Of a DNA stretch of 64,000 nucleotides, positions 1 to 8,271 are shown in pieces; within the stretch, counting starts at the first letter, position 1; every line of letters begins with the position of its first letter. Below the pieces are notes generated by a model that ran no database searches, had not been told where the DNA came from, and saw nothing but the letters and a program-made list of their open reading frames with translations. Both the position numbers and the translations under genes were made by a program. This stretch comes from Beijerinckia sp. 28-YEA-48 (GTDB lineage: Bacteria; Pseudomonadota; Alphaproteobacteria; Rhizobiales; Beijerinckiaceae): NCBI RefSeq assembly GCF_900104955.1, contig NZ_FNSI01000001.1, positions 1,336,001 through 1,400,000 on the forward strand. Reading direction: 5' to 3'.

Positions 1-314
1 CTCCCGCCGATGCTTTTCCAGCAACTGGCGAGGTTATCGTAATAATGATTTGCGGCGTAGGCTAGGGGGTGCGTCAGAAGTTGCTGGCTTTACCCTGCGC
101 GGACAGTTTCACGCGCGCTCAACAGCGATGACGAAATCATGCAGTTCTTCCGGGAGGGCTTTTCTCGCTTCGTCGAGCGCCTCTTCCCTAAAAGGCGATA
201 TCTTCCCAAAAAGGGTTGTCTCCACGCTTGGCACAGTTTCAATAGCGACGCGAGACTGTTTGGGCCAAGCGTCCGCTGTGTGACGGAATTGCCGAACGAG
301 GTAGCCAGAGGACT
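1..314. other. Intergenic / edge region without a clear gene
   Basis: No convincing gene is seen on either strand. On the minus strand one frame is open from a stop near 309 to a TGA at 109-111. Its product would be charged and amphipathic and end in HDFVIAVERA, with no ATG and only a weak internal GTG. It may be the decayed 3' end of a small gene. I could not assign it to a family. Confidence 0.3.
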
Positions 315-1157
315 ATGGACATCATCATTGATCGCGTCGAACGCGCGCCCATTCATCAAGGCAATGGCCAGGTCGATGCCAAACGTGTGCTGATCTCGAC
401 GTCGGATTTCGCGTCGATCTCACCGTTCCTGCGTTTTTCCGAAGACTGGTTTCAGGCACCCAGTGGCTTCGACACCCATCCGCATCGGGGCATGCAGACG
501 GTGACCCTGGTGCTCGATGGCGCCTTGCAGCATCGCGACCACACCGGCGGGGAGGGCGTGCTGCGGGCGGGTGACGTTCAGTGGATGACGGCCGGCCGTG
601 GAGTCCTGCACAGCGAGAAGCCGTGGGGGCTCGATCCCGTACACACGCTACAATTGTGGCTGAACCTGCCGTCGCGTCTCAAAATGTTGCCCGCGCGCTA
701 CACCGACCAACCTTTTGCGGGTGTGCCTGTGCATCGTGAGCCAGGTGTAGAGGTCAAGGTATTCGCCGGCAGGGCCGGTGAAGCGGAGCATCAGCATGGC
801 AGCGACTGGCCGCTGATCTTCCTCGATATCCAGCTTGATCGTGAGGCGATCTATCGGGTTGAGGTGCCGGCCGCTTGGCGGGGTTTCCTCTATGTCATCG
901 ATGGTCAAGGCATAGCAGGAGGCAACAAAATCAAGGTCATGGCGCCGGATATGGCTTGGTTTGAACCGTCATCCGAGGCGGCCGATGCAACGGCGATATT
1001 GACGATCGAGGCCTCGACTCCACTGCGGGTGCTGCTCTTTGCGGGGCTGCCGATCGATGAACCGGTGGTCGCTTATGGCCCGTTTGTCATGACCACAGCC
1101 GAGGAGATTCAACGCGCTTTTGATGACTTTCGGCATAACCGTCTGACAAACGGTTGA
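315..1157 (+). CDS. Pirin family protein
   Basis: The 280-residue product is a full-length bicupin of the pirin family (YhhW-like proteins are shorter). The iron ligands of the N-terminal cupin are visible: H55 and H57 in THPHRGMQT, then H99 and E101 in VLHSEKPWG, with the same spacing as in human pirin. Bacterial pirins act in the cytoplasm as quercetin 2,3-dioxygenase-like enzymes or as redox-sensing partners of other proteins. Which applies here cannot be read from sequence. The gene stands alone and its start is the first ATG in an otherwise empty region. The C-terminal cupin lacks the ligand set, as is normal for the family. Confidence 0.9.
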   Translation: MDIIIDRVERAPIHQGNGQVDAKRVLISTSDFASISPFLRFSEDWFQAPSGFDTHPHRGMQTVTLVLDGALQHRDHTGGEGVLRAGDVQWMTAGRGVLHSEKPWGLDPVHTLQLWLNLPSRLKMLPARYTDQPFAGVPVHREPGVEVKVFAGRAGEAEHQHGSDWPLIFLDIQLDREAIYRVEVPAAWRGFLYVIDGQGIAGGNKIKVMAPDMAWFEPSSEAADATAILTIEASTPLRVLLFAGLPIDEPVVAYGPFVMTTAEEIQRAFDDFRHNRLTNG

Positions 1158-1298
1158 TTTGACGTCGAACGATCGGTTGAGCATATAAGGCGCAGATTGT
1201 TGCGTTGCGTAATTGAGTGGGCCGGGGGACTAACTTTGCACTGCGCGGTGAGGTAGGCGCTTCCGCCGGTTCATTTGATATTGAGTGAGGCTATTGAA

Positions 1299-1973
1299 AT
1301 GCGGATTGATAGACGGGTTTTTGTGCTTGGCGCGCCATTGGCTGTTGCCGGTTGCGCCTCACAGAGAGAAATGATCGTCGCCGCACCTGGTCCGACCATC
1401 GATCCGCACTACCGCGCCATGTATGATGAGTTGCCGGACGAGAAGCATCCGGTCGACGCGGTGGATCTGACGCAGATCGACGAGCAATTCCTGCGCCGCG
1501 AGGTCAATTTCCCGACCAACGAGCCGGTCGGCACGGTGATCGTCGATCCGAGCGCGCGTTACGCTTATCTGGTGCAGGGCGGCGGCAAGGCGATTCGCTA
1601 CGGCGTCGGCGTCGGCAAGACCGAAGCCTTCAACTTCAACGGCGTTGCCACCATTGGCCGGAAGGCCGAATGGCCGCATTGGACGCCGACCGCCAAGATG
1701 GTCGCCCGCGAGCCAGATCGTTACGGCCCGGTGGCTGCTGGCATGGTCGGTGGCGAGGACAACCCGCTCGGCGCCCGCGCGCTGTATCTCTATCGCAACG
1801 GCAGCGACACCTTCTACCGGCTGCATGGCACGACCGAGCCCTACAGCATTGGCACCATGGTTTCCTCGGGTTGCATCCGTTTCCTCAACCAGGACATTAT
1901 CGATCTCTACAGCCGGGTGCCGGTTGGCGCGAAGGTGATCGTGCGTCCGGCGCGGGCCACCGCTGCGGCCTGA
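1299..1973 (+). CDS. L,D-transpeptidase (YkuD/ErfK family), lipoprotein
   Basis: This YkuD-domain enzyme forms 3-3 cross-links in peptidoglycan or attaches proteins to it, in the periplasm. The product is 224 residues. Starting at the ATG at 1299 gives a signal peptide with a lipobox (LAVAGC, lipidation at C19), so the protein is probably membrane-anchored. An ATG at 1275 would add eight residues and weaken the signal. The catalytic motif HGT...SSGCIRF is present, with the nucleophile at C192. It stands alone and is followed by a strong terminator at 2011-2046. Confidence 0.9.
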   Translation: MRIDRRVFVLGAPLAVAGCASQREMIVAAPGPTIDPHYRAMYDELPDEKHPVDAVDLTQIDEQFLRREVNFPTNEPVGTVIVDPSARYAYLVQGGGKAIRYGVGVGKTEAFNFNGVATIGRKAEWPHWTPTAKMVAREPDRYGPVAAGMVGGEDNPLGARALYLYRNGSDTFYRLHGTTEPYSIGTMVSSGCIRFLNQDIIDLYSRVPVGAKVIVRPARATAAA

Positions 1974-2010
1974 TGGCGCCAGCATGATGAGCTTGTCCGT
2001 GGTATAAACG

Positions 2011-2046
2011 AGAGCGGGATTGAGAAAATCCCGCTCTTATTTTTTA
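2011..2046 (+). terminator. Rho-independent terminator after the L,D-transpeptidase gene
   Basis: A perfect 10-bp stem (AGAGCGGGAT at 2011-2020 pairs with 2028-2037) encloses a 7-nt loop. A T-rich tail follows. Confidence 0.85.
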
Positions 2047-2065
2047 AAATCGATCGCGTTTCATG

Positions 2066-2090
2066 ATTTTGGACCGAATCAGTCCAAAAT
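2066..2090. repeat. Intergenic inverted repeat
   Basis: ATTTTGGAC (2066-2074) and GTCCAAAAT (2082-2090) form a perfect 9-bp stem around CGAATCA. Flanking bases extend it imperfectly. It resembles the palindromic intergenic elements common in Hyphomicrobiales genomes. No function is shown. Confidence 0.6.
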
Positions 2091-2150
2091 TATCGTGATC
2101 CAGGGTCGCCGAAGCTGGCGACGCCATCGCAGACGGCACGTGGGAACGCC

Positions 2151-2636
2151 ATGCCCCAATTTCAGACCACGCGGCGGGTTCGCCATTCCGCCGCCGACAT
2201 GTTCGCCCTTGTCGCCGACGTGGAGAAATATCCGCTGTTCCTGCCCATGTGCACGGGGCTGCGGATCCGGCGGCGGCAGACCGATGCCAAGGGCAATGAG
2301 GTGCTGATCGCCGAAATGTCGGTCGGCTATAAGGCGATCCGCGAATCCTTCACCAGCCGGGTGACGCTCGATCGGCCGGGCCAGCGCATCGTGGTCGAAT
2401 ATATCGACGGTCCGTTCAGCCGGCTCGAAAACATCTGGACCTTCCGCGACGTCGCCGCCGATCGCGCCACCTCGGATATCGATTTCGCCATCGACTATGA
2501 ATTCCGCAGCCGCATGCTTGGCATTGTGATGGGCGGCCTCTTCGACACCGCCTTCCGACGTTTCGCCGAGGCCTTCGAACGGCGTGCCGATCTTGTCTAT
2601 GGCGTGGCCTCGCGGCGTCCGGCGCCGGCGACCTAA
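2151..2636 (+). CDS. RatA/Coq10 family SRPBCC protein (ubiquinone-binding)
   Basis: This 161-residue START-like protein belongs to the Coq10/RatA family. Its opening, QFQTTRRVRHSAADMFALV followed by DVEKYPLFLP, is typical. In alphaproteobacteria the family is thought to bind ubiquinone and support respiration. RatA toxin activity was proposed for the E. coli member only. In related genomes this gene lies next to cinA and ispDF. Here those lie about 19 kb away, beyond an accessory region. Confidence 0.85.
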   Translation: MPQFQTTRRVRHSAADMFALVADVEKYPLFLPMCTGLRIRRRQTDAKGNEVLIAEMSVGYKAIRESFTSRVTLDRPGQRIVVEYIDGPFSRLENIWTFRDVAADRATSDIDFAIDYEFRSRMLGIVMGGLFDTAFRRFAEAFERRADLVYGVASRRPAPAT

Positions 2637-2703
2637 AATCCCTCGGGTTCTCTCGCGCGGGCATGGTCGAGCATCTGTTCGGGACCTTCCACGGGAAACG
2701 CGA

Positions 2704-3705
2704 TTAGCTTGGCCGCGACTGCTCGCGAAACCGACGCGGTGTAATGCCAGAAATGCGGCGGAAGGCACGACTGAAGTGTGCTGGATCGGTGTAGCCGGAA
2801 GAAAAGGCTACATCGATAATCTTGCAATCCGTGTCGCGCAGAAGCTTGCTCGCACTCTCATATCTGACGGTATCGAGTACGTCTGAATAGGAGAGGCCGA
2901 CATGCGCGAGCTTGCGTTGAAAAGTGCGCGCGCTGACGCCCGCCATCTCCGCGACGTCAGCAAGAATTGGAATGCCTTCATCCAGATAGGACGGCAACAT
3001 CAGTTTAAGGAGTTCGACGATGTCGTAGCCAGAGGAGCCATCGTCGTGATCGGACAGCGGAGGGTTTAATTCGGTCGAATGATTGGAGAGGCTGAGGAGC
3101 TCGACCGGCAGGCTGATCCAGGCGGAGTGCTGGTCTGACAGGAACCGTACATTTGGCCAAGAGTCTTGTGTCGTCTGGCTCGGCTTGTAACGGCCTTCAA
3201 ATGCAATTGTCGCCGGCCTCCAGTGTGGCCCTGCGAATTGCCGAACGATGTATATAGAGAAAATGTTCTGGATCCATTGCGCATGCTCCAGATGCAGGAA
3301 CCCGTCCGTCCTGGCGAGCCTGCTGCAAATCCGCACGTGATCATAATCGTGTTCGATCCACATGCTCAGAATTGTATCTTCCCGCGACGCCCAGTAGCAG
3401 GCGTGCCGCAGCGCAACAAGCAGCGTCGGGGAATGAGCGATCAGAGCCCGTGTCTTTTCTCTCATATGGCGGTAATGCAGCCGCTGGCTCGCGAGGAAGC
3501 CGAAGTCTTGAATACCCTGGGCCCTCTGGCTGGTTTCCACGAAACGGAGCGCCGGCAGAAGGGGGACGTAGAGATTGCTCTTCTCCTGAAGAGACGAGGG
3601 AAGCCGAAACTTTTCCAGAAGCGTCTCTGTCGGCGCACCGATTTCGTCGAGAATTCCGACGAAAGGCAGAAGAAACTGGGCGCGTGTCAAAGGAATGTTG
3701 GCCAT
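2704..3705 (-). CDS. AraC family transcriptional regulator
   Basis: The product is a 333-residue DNA-binding regulator. The N-terminal two thirds match the arabinose-binding-like domain found in OruR/ArgR-type AraC proteins. The C-terminal 100 residues hold two helix-turn-helix motifs (MAGVSARTFQRKLAHVG and VAFSSGYTDPAHFSRAFRRI). The start at 3705 (MANIPLTRAQF) fits the usual N-terminus. An upstream ATG at 3780 would add 25 unlikely residues. It is transcribed away from the DUF1254 gene at 3954, so regulation of that gene is the natural guess. Confidence 0.88.
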   Translation of the reverse strand: MANIPLTRAQFLLPFVGILDEIGAPTETLLEKFRLPSSLQEKSNLYVPLLPALRFVETSQRAQGIQDFGFLASQRLHYRHMREKTRALIAHSPTLLVALRHACYWASREDTILSMWIEHDYDHVRICSRLARTDGFLHLEHAQWIQNIFSIYIVRQFAGPHWRPATIAFEGRYKPSQTTQDSWPNVRFLSDQHSAWISLPVELLSLSNHSTELNPPLSDHDDGSSGYDIVELLKLMLPSYLDEGIPILADVAEMAGVSARTFQRKLAHVGLSYSDVLDTVRYESASKLLRDTDCKIIDVAFSSGYTDPAHFSRAFRRISGITPRRFREQSRPS

Positions 3706-3953
3706 TGGATCTCGCCGCGATCGTGTGCTGACGCTTTCTACTAGGAATTTCCAAGGATTCGCTACAGGCGAGGCGCGCATTTGGCGCGAAATGGCAAGAC
3801 AGACGATCTGCCTATACTCGAAAAGGTCCGAACAAAGTCCGTTTGCCGATCAGACAGCGATCGGTTAGACGGCATTTGAATTGGCCCGTGCCGTGCCTTG
3901 TGGGATGGCTCCTCGGCGTTACTTGGCGCGGCCTTGAATGAAGAGGTAGGCTT

Positions 3954-4988
3954 ATGTTGCGCTTGGTTGGGATCAGTCTCGCATTTGCATCAGTTGCACT
4001 GACCAGTGGAGCATTTGCCCAGGCGCCAGACGGCAAAATACCGGTCACTGTTGACAATTTCGCCCGGGCTGAGACCGACCATTACCTCGCGGCAAATGCA
4101 AAGGTCATAGGCGGACTGGGCAAGTTTCAGCACTCCCGAGCGCCCGCATCGATCGATAATCAAACGGTCATCCGTATGAACCGGGATACGCTTTATTCGT
4201 TCGCGGTGTTTGATCTTGCCGCCGGGCCGGTCACGCTCTCGCTGCCTGACACGGGCAAGCGCTATATGTCGATGATGGTCGTCGATCAGGATCACTACCT
4301 GCCAATCGTCGCCTACGGCACGAAGCCGGTTACACTGACGCAGAAATCGGTTGGTACCAGGTATGCGTTCGTCGCTGTCCGGACGTTGGTTAATCCCAAC
4401 GATCCGAAGGATCTCGACGAGGTCCACAGGCTTCAGGACGCGATCAAGGTCAGCCAGAAGGAGACAGGGAAGCTCGATCTTCCAAACTGGGATGAGAAGA
4501 GCCTCACGGACATCCGCAATGCGCTGCTCGCGTTGTCAAAACATCAGTCGTCTTTTCGTGGCGCCTTTGGCGCGCGTGGTCAGGTCGATCCGATCCAGCA
4601 CCTCATGGGCACGGCCTCCGGATGGGGCGGTATTCCGGAGCGGGACGCTACCTACTTGAGCTTCACGCCTGCGAAAAACGATGGCAAAACCGTCTACACC
4701 ATCAACGTGCCAAAGACCGTGCCGGTGAAGGAGTTCTGGTCAGTGAGCGTCTACAACGCAAAGGGCTTCTTCGAGAAAAACGCCTACAACGCTTATTCGA
4801 TCAACAGCATTACAGCGAAGAAGAACGAAGACGGCTCGGTGGTCGTCCAGCTCGGCGGCTGTGACGGCAAAATCCCGAACTGTCTGCCGATCGTTGAGGG
4901 TTGGAACTACACCGAGCGGCTTTATCGTCCGGAGCAATCCATTCTCAGCGGCAAGTGGAAGTTCCCAGAGGCGAAGCCCGTAAACTGA
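3954..4988 (+). CDS. Exported DUF1254/DUF1214 domain protein
   Basis: The 344-residue protein begins with a Sec signal peptide (LVGISLAFASVALTSGAFAQA, cleavage after AFA). It then has a DUF1254-type region (NRDTLYSFAVFDLAAGPVTL) and a C-terminal DUF1214-type region (KEFWSVSVYNAKGFFEKN, NAYSINS). The biochemical role of these domains is not established; they are periplasmic or secreted. A larger, Tat-exported member is at 58132-59559. This gene is divergent from an AraC regulator and upstream of an outer-membrane barrel gene. Confidence 0.85.
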   Translation: MLRLVGISLAFASVALTSGAFAQAPDGKIPVTVDNFARAETDHYLAANAKVIGGLGKFQHSRAPASIDNQTVIRMNRDTLYSFAVFDLAAGPVTLSLPDTGKRYMSMMVVDQDHYLPIVAYGTKPVTLTQKSVGTRYAFVAVRTLVNPNDPKDLDEVHRLQDAIKVSQKETGKLDLPNWDEKSLTDIRNALLALSKHQSSFRGAFGARGQVDPIQHLMGTASGWGGIPERDATYLSFTPAKNDGKTVYTINVPKTVPVKEFWSVSVYNAKGFFEKNAYNAYSINSITAKKNEDGSVVVQLGGCDGKIPNCLPIVEGWNYTERLYRPEQSILSGKWKFPEAKPVN

Positions 4989-5032
4989 GCCTCAAGGGAT
5001 TACCCTACGAAAAGGGAGAAGTCGGTTTCGTC

Positions 5033-5060
5033 GCCCCCATCGCCATTGGCGGATGGGGGC
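5033..5060. other. Strong intergenic hairpin
   Basis: GCCCCCATC (5033-5041) pairs perfectly with 5052-5060, with an inner GCC/GGC pair. No T-tract follows on either strand. It could be an mRNA-stabilising or rho-linked structure after the DUF1254 gene. Confidence 0.5.
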
Positions 5061-5255
5061 TACGGAAGGCACTCCTTGTTGTCTCGTCTCAACTGAGCCG
5101 GTCGCGACCTGGCGTATGAGCTGCCGCCAGCATGGTGAGAGCTGCGGCGCCGTGAATGCCGGTAAGTCGGGGGCGCTTCATCGTCCTGCCTCCCTCGAAA
5201 GCGCGGCGGAAAATGCTGTCGGCTGTGGGACGGCAGCGTGATTCAAGGAGAAACA

Positions 5256-6038
5256 GTGCGCTATTTCCTCATCGGGTTGATGTCGGCATCATTGTACGCT
5301 CCCGCTTGGGCGTCTGATCTCCCACAGGCCGGCGCGCCGCGCGCCCCGATCGTGGCGTCCGGCCCAAGCTTTTCCATTACGAGCTATATCTGGGCAACTG
5401 CGATCGACGGGAAGAGCGCGACCTTCCCACCGCTTCCCGCCGCCGACATCAACTTGCGCTTCCGTGACGTGCTCAGGGAGCTCAACGGCGCGTTGATGGG
5501 CTCCGCCGAGATGCGTGTCGATCGGTGGAGCTTTCTGGTTGACGGCCAATTCTCGCAGGTGACGTCCGGCGGCAATCTGCCTGGTCCTTTCTTTTCGTCT
5601 CTGAAGGTGCGCTCGCAGACCACGACCATCCAAGGCTCCGTTCTTTATCGTGTCTATGAAGGGGCGGCCGTTTCGCTCGATGCAGGGGGCGGTGTTCGGT
5701 TCTGGAACTTGAACAACAGGCTCGAGATTCTGCCCGGGCTCGCCAATCTTCGGATCGACCATCGCGAATCCCAGACGTGGGCAGACCCCATCGTCGGCGC
5801 CCGACTTGGGATCAAGCTCAGCGGCCCATGGAGCTTGACGCTGGCTGGCGATGTCGGCGGCTTCAGCGTCGGCTCGCGCCTGTCCTGGCAGGGGTTAGGC
5901 AGTGTCAACTATGCCTGGAGCGACAACTTGACGTTGAAAGCCGGCTACAGGGCGCTTCATGTCGACTATCGCCGTGGCGGCTTCTCCTACGACGTCACGC
6001 AGCACGGCCCGGCCGTGGCTGCAACGTATCGGTTCTGA
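5256..6038 (+). CDS. Outer-membrane beta-barrel protein
   Basis: This 260-residue exported protein has a signal peptide ending PAWASDLP, followed by alternating amphipathic strands. It ends in an aromatic residue (AATYRF), the usual C-terminal signal of BamA-inserted barrels. It is similar in style to the Omp25/porin-like opacity proteins of alphaproteobacteria. I chose the GTG at 5256 because AAGGAG at 5245-5250 is correctly spaced and the signal peptide starts there. An ATG at 5238 lacks this. Substrate or ligand is unknown. Confidence 0.75.
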   Translation: MRYFLIGLMSASLYAPAWASDLPQAGAPRAPIVASGPSFSITSYIWATAIDGKSATFPPLPAADINLRFRDVLRELNGALMGSAEMRVDRWSFLVDGQFSQVTSGGNLPGPFFSSLKVRSQTTTIQGSVLYRVYEGAAVSLDAGGGVRFWNLNNRLEILPGLANLRIDHRESQTWADPIVGARLGIKLSGPWSLTLAGDVGGFSVGSRLSWQGLGSVNYAWSDNLTLKAGYRALHVDYRRGGFSYDVTQHGPAVAATYRF

Positions 6039-6079
6039 CCGAGCAATTTATGGGCTCGGCGATGTTGAAAGGAATGAGA

Positions 6080-6913
6080 ATGTCTATGACTGCGACTGCG
6101 GTTCGGACCGCAGGTGTTTCCGCGTTTGCGCTGCTCGCGATCTGTGGACAGGTCTTCGCGCAATCGGGCGTGGCTCAGCCTAACGTGACCGATCCCCATT
6201 TCAAGATCGCGCCGGGCTATCTGAAGCGATCCGACCTGCCAAATAGCTTGCTCCTGCTGGGGGCGCCCCCGGACGCGGGTTCGGCCGCGCTGGCCAGGGA
6301 CGAAGAGGCGCGCAAGGCGACGATTCCACTCCGTGATACCGCCCGTTGGAAGCTCGCCTACACCGATGCCGATCTCGCCTTTCCGCAGGCAGCCGACAAT
6401 TTCTCCTGCGCGATGGGTGTCAAGATCGACGAAAAGCAGACCCCGCGGCTCTACGCGATGATGCAGAAGATGCTGTCGGATTTCGGCCTGTCGACCTATG
6501 GCGTGAAGAACAAGTACAATCGCGTTCGCCCCTTCGTCGTTCACAACGAAGCGACATGCAGGGCGGATCAGGAGGCCATTCTGCGTGAAGACGGTTCCTA
6601 TCCGTCTGGCCACACGGCCGCAGGCTGGGGATGGGCTCTCGTCCTCGCACAGATCAATCCCGAGCGCTCGGATGAGCTGTTTAAGCGCGGCATTGCTTTC
6701 GGTCAGAGCCGCGTGATTTGCAACGCTCACTGGCAAAGCGATGTCGATGCGGGCCGCATCATGGGCGCGGCGACCGTTTCGCGGTTGCAGATCAATGCGG
6801 CTTTCCTTGCCGATCTCAAAGCGGCAAAGGCGGAGGTGAAGGCGGCGCTGGCGAAGCGACCCGGTCCAGCGCCCCATTGCGCGGCCGAGGCGACAGCTTT
6901 GTCCGAGCAATAA
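6080..6913 (+). CDS. PAP2-family (class A type) acid phosphatase, periplasmic
   Basis: The 277-residue exported protein has a signal peptide ending in GQVFAQ. It has the three PAP2 phosphatase motifs in order: KNKYNRVRPF, PSGHTAAG and SRVICNAHWQSDVDAG, with the phosphate-binding Arg and catalytic His residues intact. It should hydrolyse organic phosphomonoesters in the periplasm, like PhoN-type enzymes. Start choice: AAAGGA at 6068-6073 suits the ATG at 6080; in-frame ATGs at 6050, 6062 and 6074 are alternatives. It lies 41 bp after the barrel gene on the same strand. Confidence 0.88.
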   Translation: MSMTATAVRTAGVSAFALLAICGQVFAQSGVAQPNVTDPHFKIAPGYLKRSDLPNSLLLLGAPPDAGSAALARDEEARKATIPLRDTARWKLAYTDADLAFPQAADNFSCAMGVKIDEKQTPRLYAMMQKMLSDFGLSTYGVKNKYNRVRPFVVHNEATCRADQEAILREDGSYPSGHTAAGWGWALVLAQINPERSDELFKRGIAFGQSRVICNAHWQSDVDAGRIMGAATVSRLQINAAFLADLKAAKAEVKAALAKRPGPAPHCAAEATALSEQ

Positions 6914-7079
6914 GCCAATCTCGCCGTGGCGTGTGTCCGGTTAGATCGAATGGATCCCCGGATAAGCAGAGGATAGGCGGTGTCTATCCCCTTGCAGTGC
7001 ATCGCGTTTCATCGAAACGCGATGACAAGAAGCCTTATTTATCAAAGCGAAAATAGGGGCGTCCGCCGGCACCTATTGT
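6914..7079. other. Intergenic region with a perfect palindrome
   Basis: No gene is seen. CATCGCGTTTC (7000-7010) and its exact complement (7014-7024) form an 11-bp stem with a 3-nt loop, another palindrome of the intergenic-repeat kind. Confidence 0.55.
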
Positions 7080-7190
7080 CTTGCCTCCGCCCGTCAGAAC
7101 CGGCAGCTTAAGCCCCAATGATCCTGCGCCGTGTAGCGCTGGATGGGGGAGGAAGATGATGGTCCGCAAGGGATGGCTTTGACGGGCCCC
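7080..7190 (+). pseudogene. Duplicated leader and broken start of a Bug (TctC-like) gene
   Basis: This stretch aligns with the leader and first codons of the Bug gene at 10622. Both contain TTGCCT, then after the same 20-bp gap the 14-bp block ACCGGCAGCTTAAG ends at 7112 here and at 10583 there. Both then have GATGGGG, GAAGATGATG and a start encoding MMVRKG or MMLRRG. Here the reading frame stops after nine codons (TGA near 7183) and the rest of the gene is missing. It is read as a remnant left by duplication or recombination. Confidence 0.7.
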
Positions 7191-7223
7191 AGGGTCGCCT
7201 ACGACGACGGAAGGCCGCGTTGA

Positions 7224-8114
7224 ATGGCGGTTGACCTGAAATCGCTACGCCTATTCGTGGCTGTGGCCGATCTGGGCAGCATCAGCGAGGGCGCCAAGCG
7301 CTGCCATCTGGCGTTGGCGGCGGCGAGCAAGCGCATCGCCGACCTCGAAGAACGCACCCGTCTGCCGTTGTTCGTCCGCCACGCGCGCGGCGTGGTGCTC
7401 ACACCCGCAGGGCATGCGCTGCTGGTGCATGCGCGCACTGTGCTCTCAGCCATGGATAAGCTCGGCGCCGAGCTGGATGATTTCCAGCGCGGCGTGGCCG
7501 GTGTGGTGCGGGTCAGCGCCAACGCCTCGGCCATCGCGCAGTTCCTGCCCGTGCCGATCGGGTCGTTCCTGCGCACGCACCCTATGCTGCGCATCGATTT
7601 GCAGGAGCGGTCCAGCGCCGAAGTGGTTAAAGCCGTGCAGGGCGGTCTGGCCGATATTGGTGTGTTCGAAGCCAGCACGCCAGCGCTGGATCTCGACTGT
7701 TTACCCTTCGCGCGTGACGAACTCGCCGTGGTGGTCGCGGCGGACCACCCGCTGACGCGCCGGGGCAGCATCGGCTTGGCAGAGGTCTTGAGCTGCGAAC
7801 ATGTGATTGTGCGTGAGGGCACAGCCGTGCATCGGGCCCTGCAGGCAGCGGCGCAGGAGGCCCAACGCCCGCTGCAGGTGCGTATGCAGGTCGGCAGTTT
7901 CGACATGGTTTGCCGTATGGTCGAGCAGGGCGTGGGGATCGGCGTGGTGCCGCGTGGGGTCGTCATGCAGGAGCCCGTGCCCAGCAAGCTACGCTGCCTC
8001 ACGCTCGACGCGCCCTGGGCCTCGCGCCAACACGTGCTTGGCGTGCGCTGGCTCAACGGTCTGTCGGTCGCCGCGAGCGCTTTGCTGCAACACCTGCGCG
8101 CCGCGACCGCTTGA
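7224..8114 (+). CDS. LysR family transcriptional regulator
   Basis: The 296-residue regulator has an N-terminal winged helix-turn-helix (LKSLRLFVAVADLGSISEGA, then RIADLEERTRLPLFVRH) and a periplasmic-binding-like effector domain. It is read in the same direction as the enolase-superfamily gene 157 bp downstream, and probably controls the module LysR-enolase-Bug. The usual SxxAxxLxxSQPAxS pattern is altered to KRCHLALAAASKRI, as in a subgroup of LysR proteins next to Bug genes. Confidence 0.88.
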   Translation: MAVDLKSLRLFVAVADLGSISEGAKRCHLALAAASKRIADLEERTRLPLFVRHARGVVLTPAGHALLVHARTVLSAMDKLGAELDDFQRGVAGVVRVSANASAIAQFLPVPIGSFLRTHPMLRIDLQERSSAEVVKAVQGGLADIGVFEASTPALDLDCLPFARDELAVVVAADHPLTRRGSIGLAEVLSCEHVIVREGTAVHRALQAAAQEAQRPLQVRMQVGSFDMVCRMVEQGVGIGVVPRGVVMQEPVPSKLRCLTLDAPWASRQHVLGVRWLNGLSVAASALLQHLRAATA

Positions 8115-8271
8115 GGTACCGAGCCGCTTTCCGATTCACGTGAGCCTTCGCCCCGCGCGAAGCCTGGCGCCTGCCAGAAACGAATTGTTCCCGCCGTGAT
8201 GGCGCATCACACTCGCGACCAGAGCAAATCGCGTTTCGACCTTCGCTCGAAAACGCCATGGGGAGAAACGC

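Noticed and set aside
1359..1985. 208-codon frame antisense to the L,D-transpeptidase gene
   Set aside because: It is a shadow of codon bias; the plus-strand gene has a signal peptide and catalytic motif.
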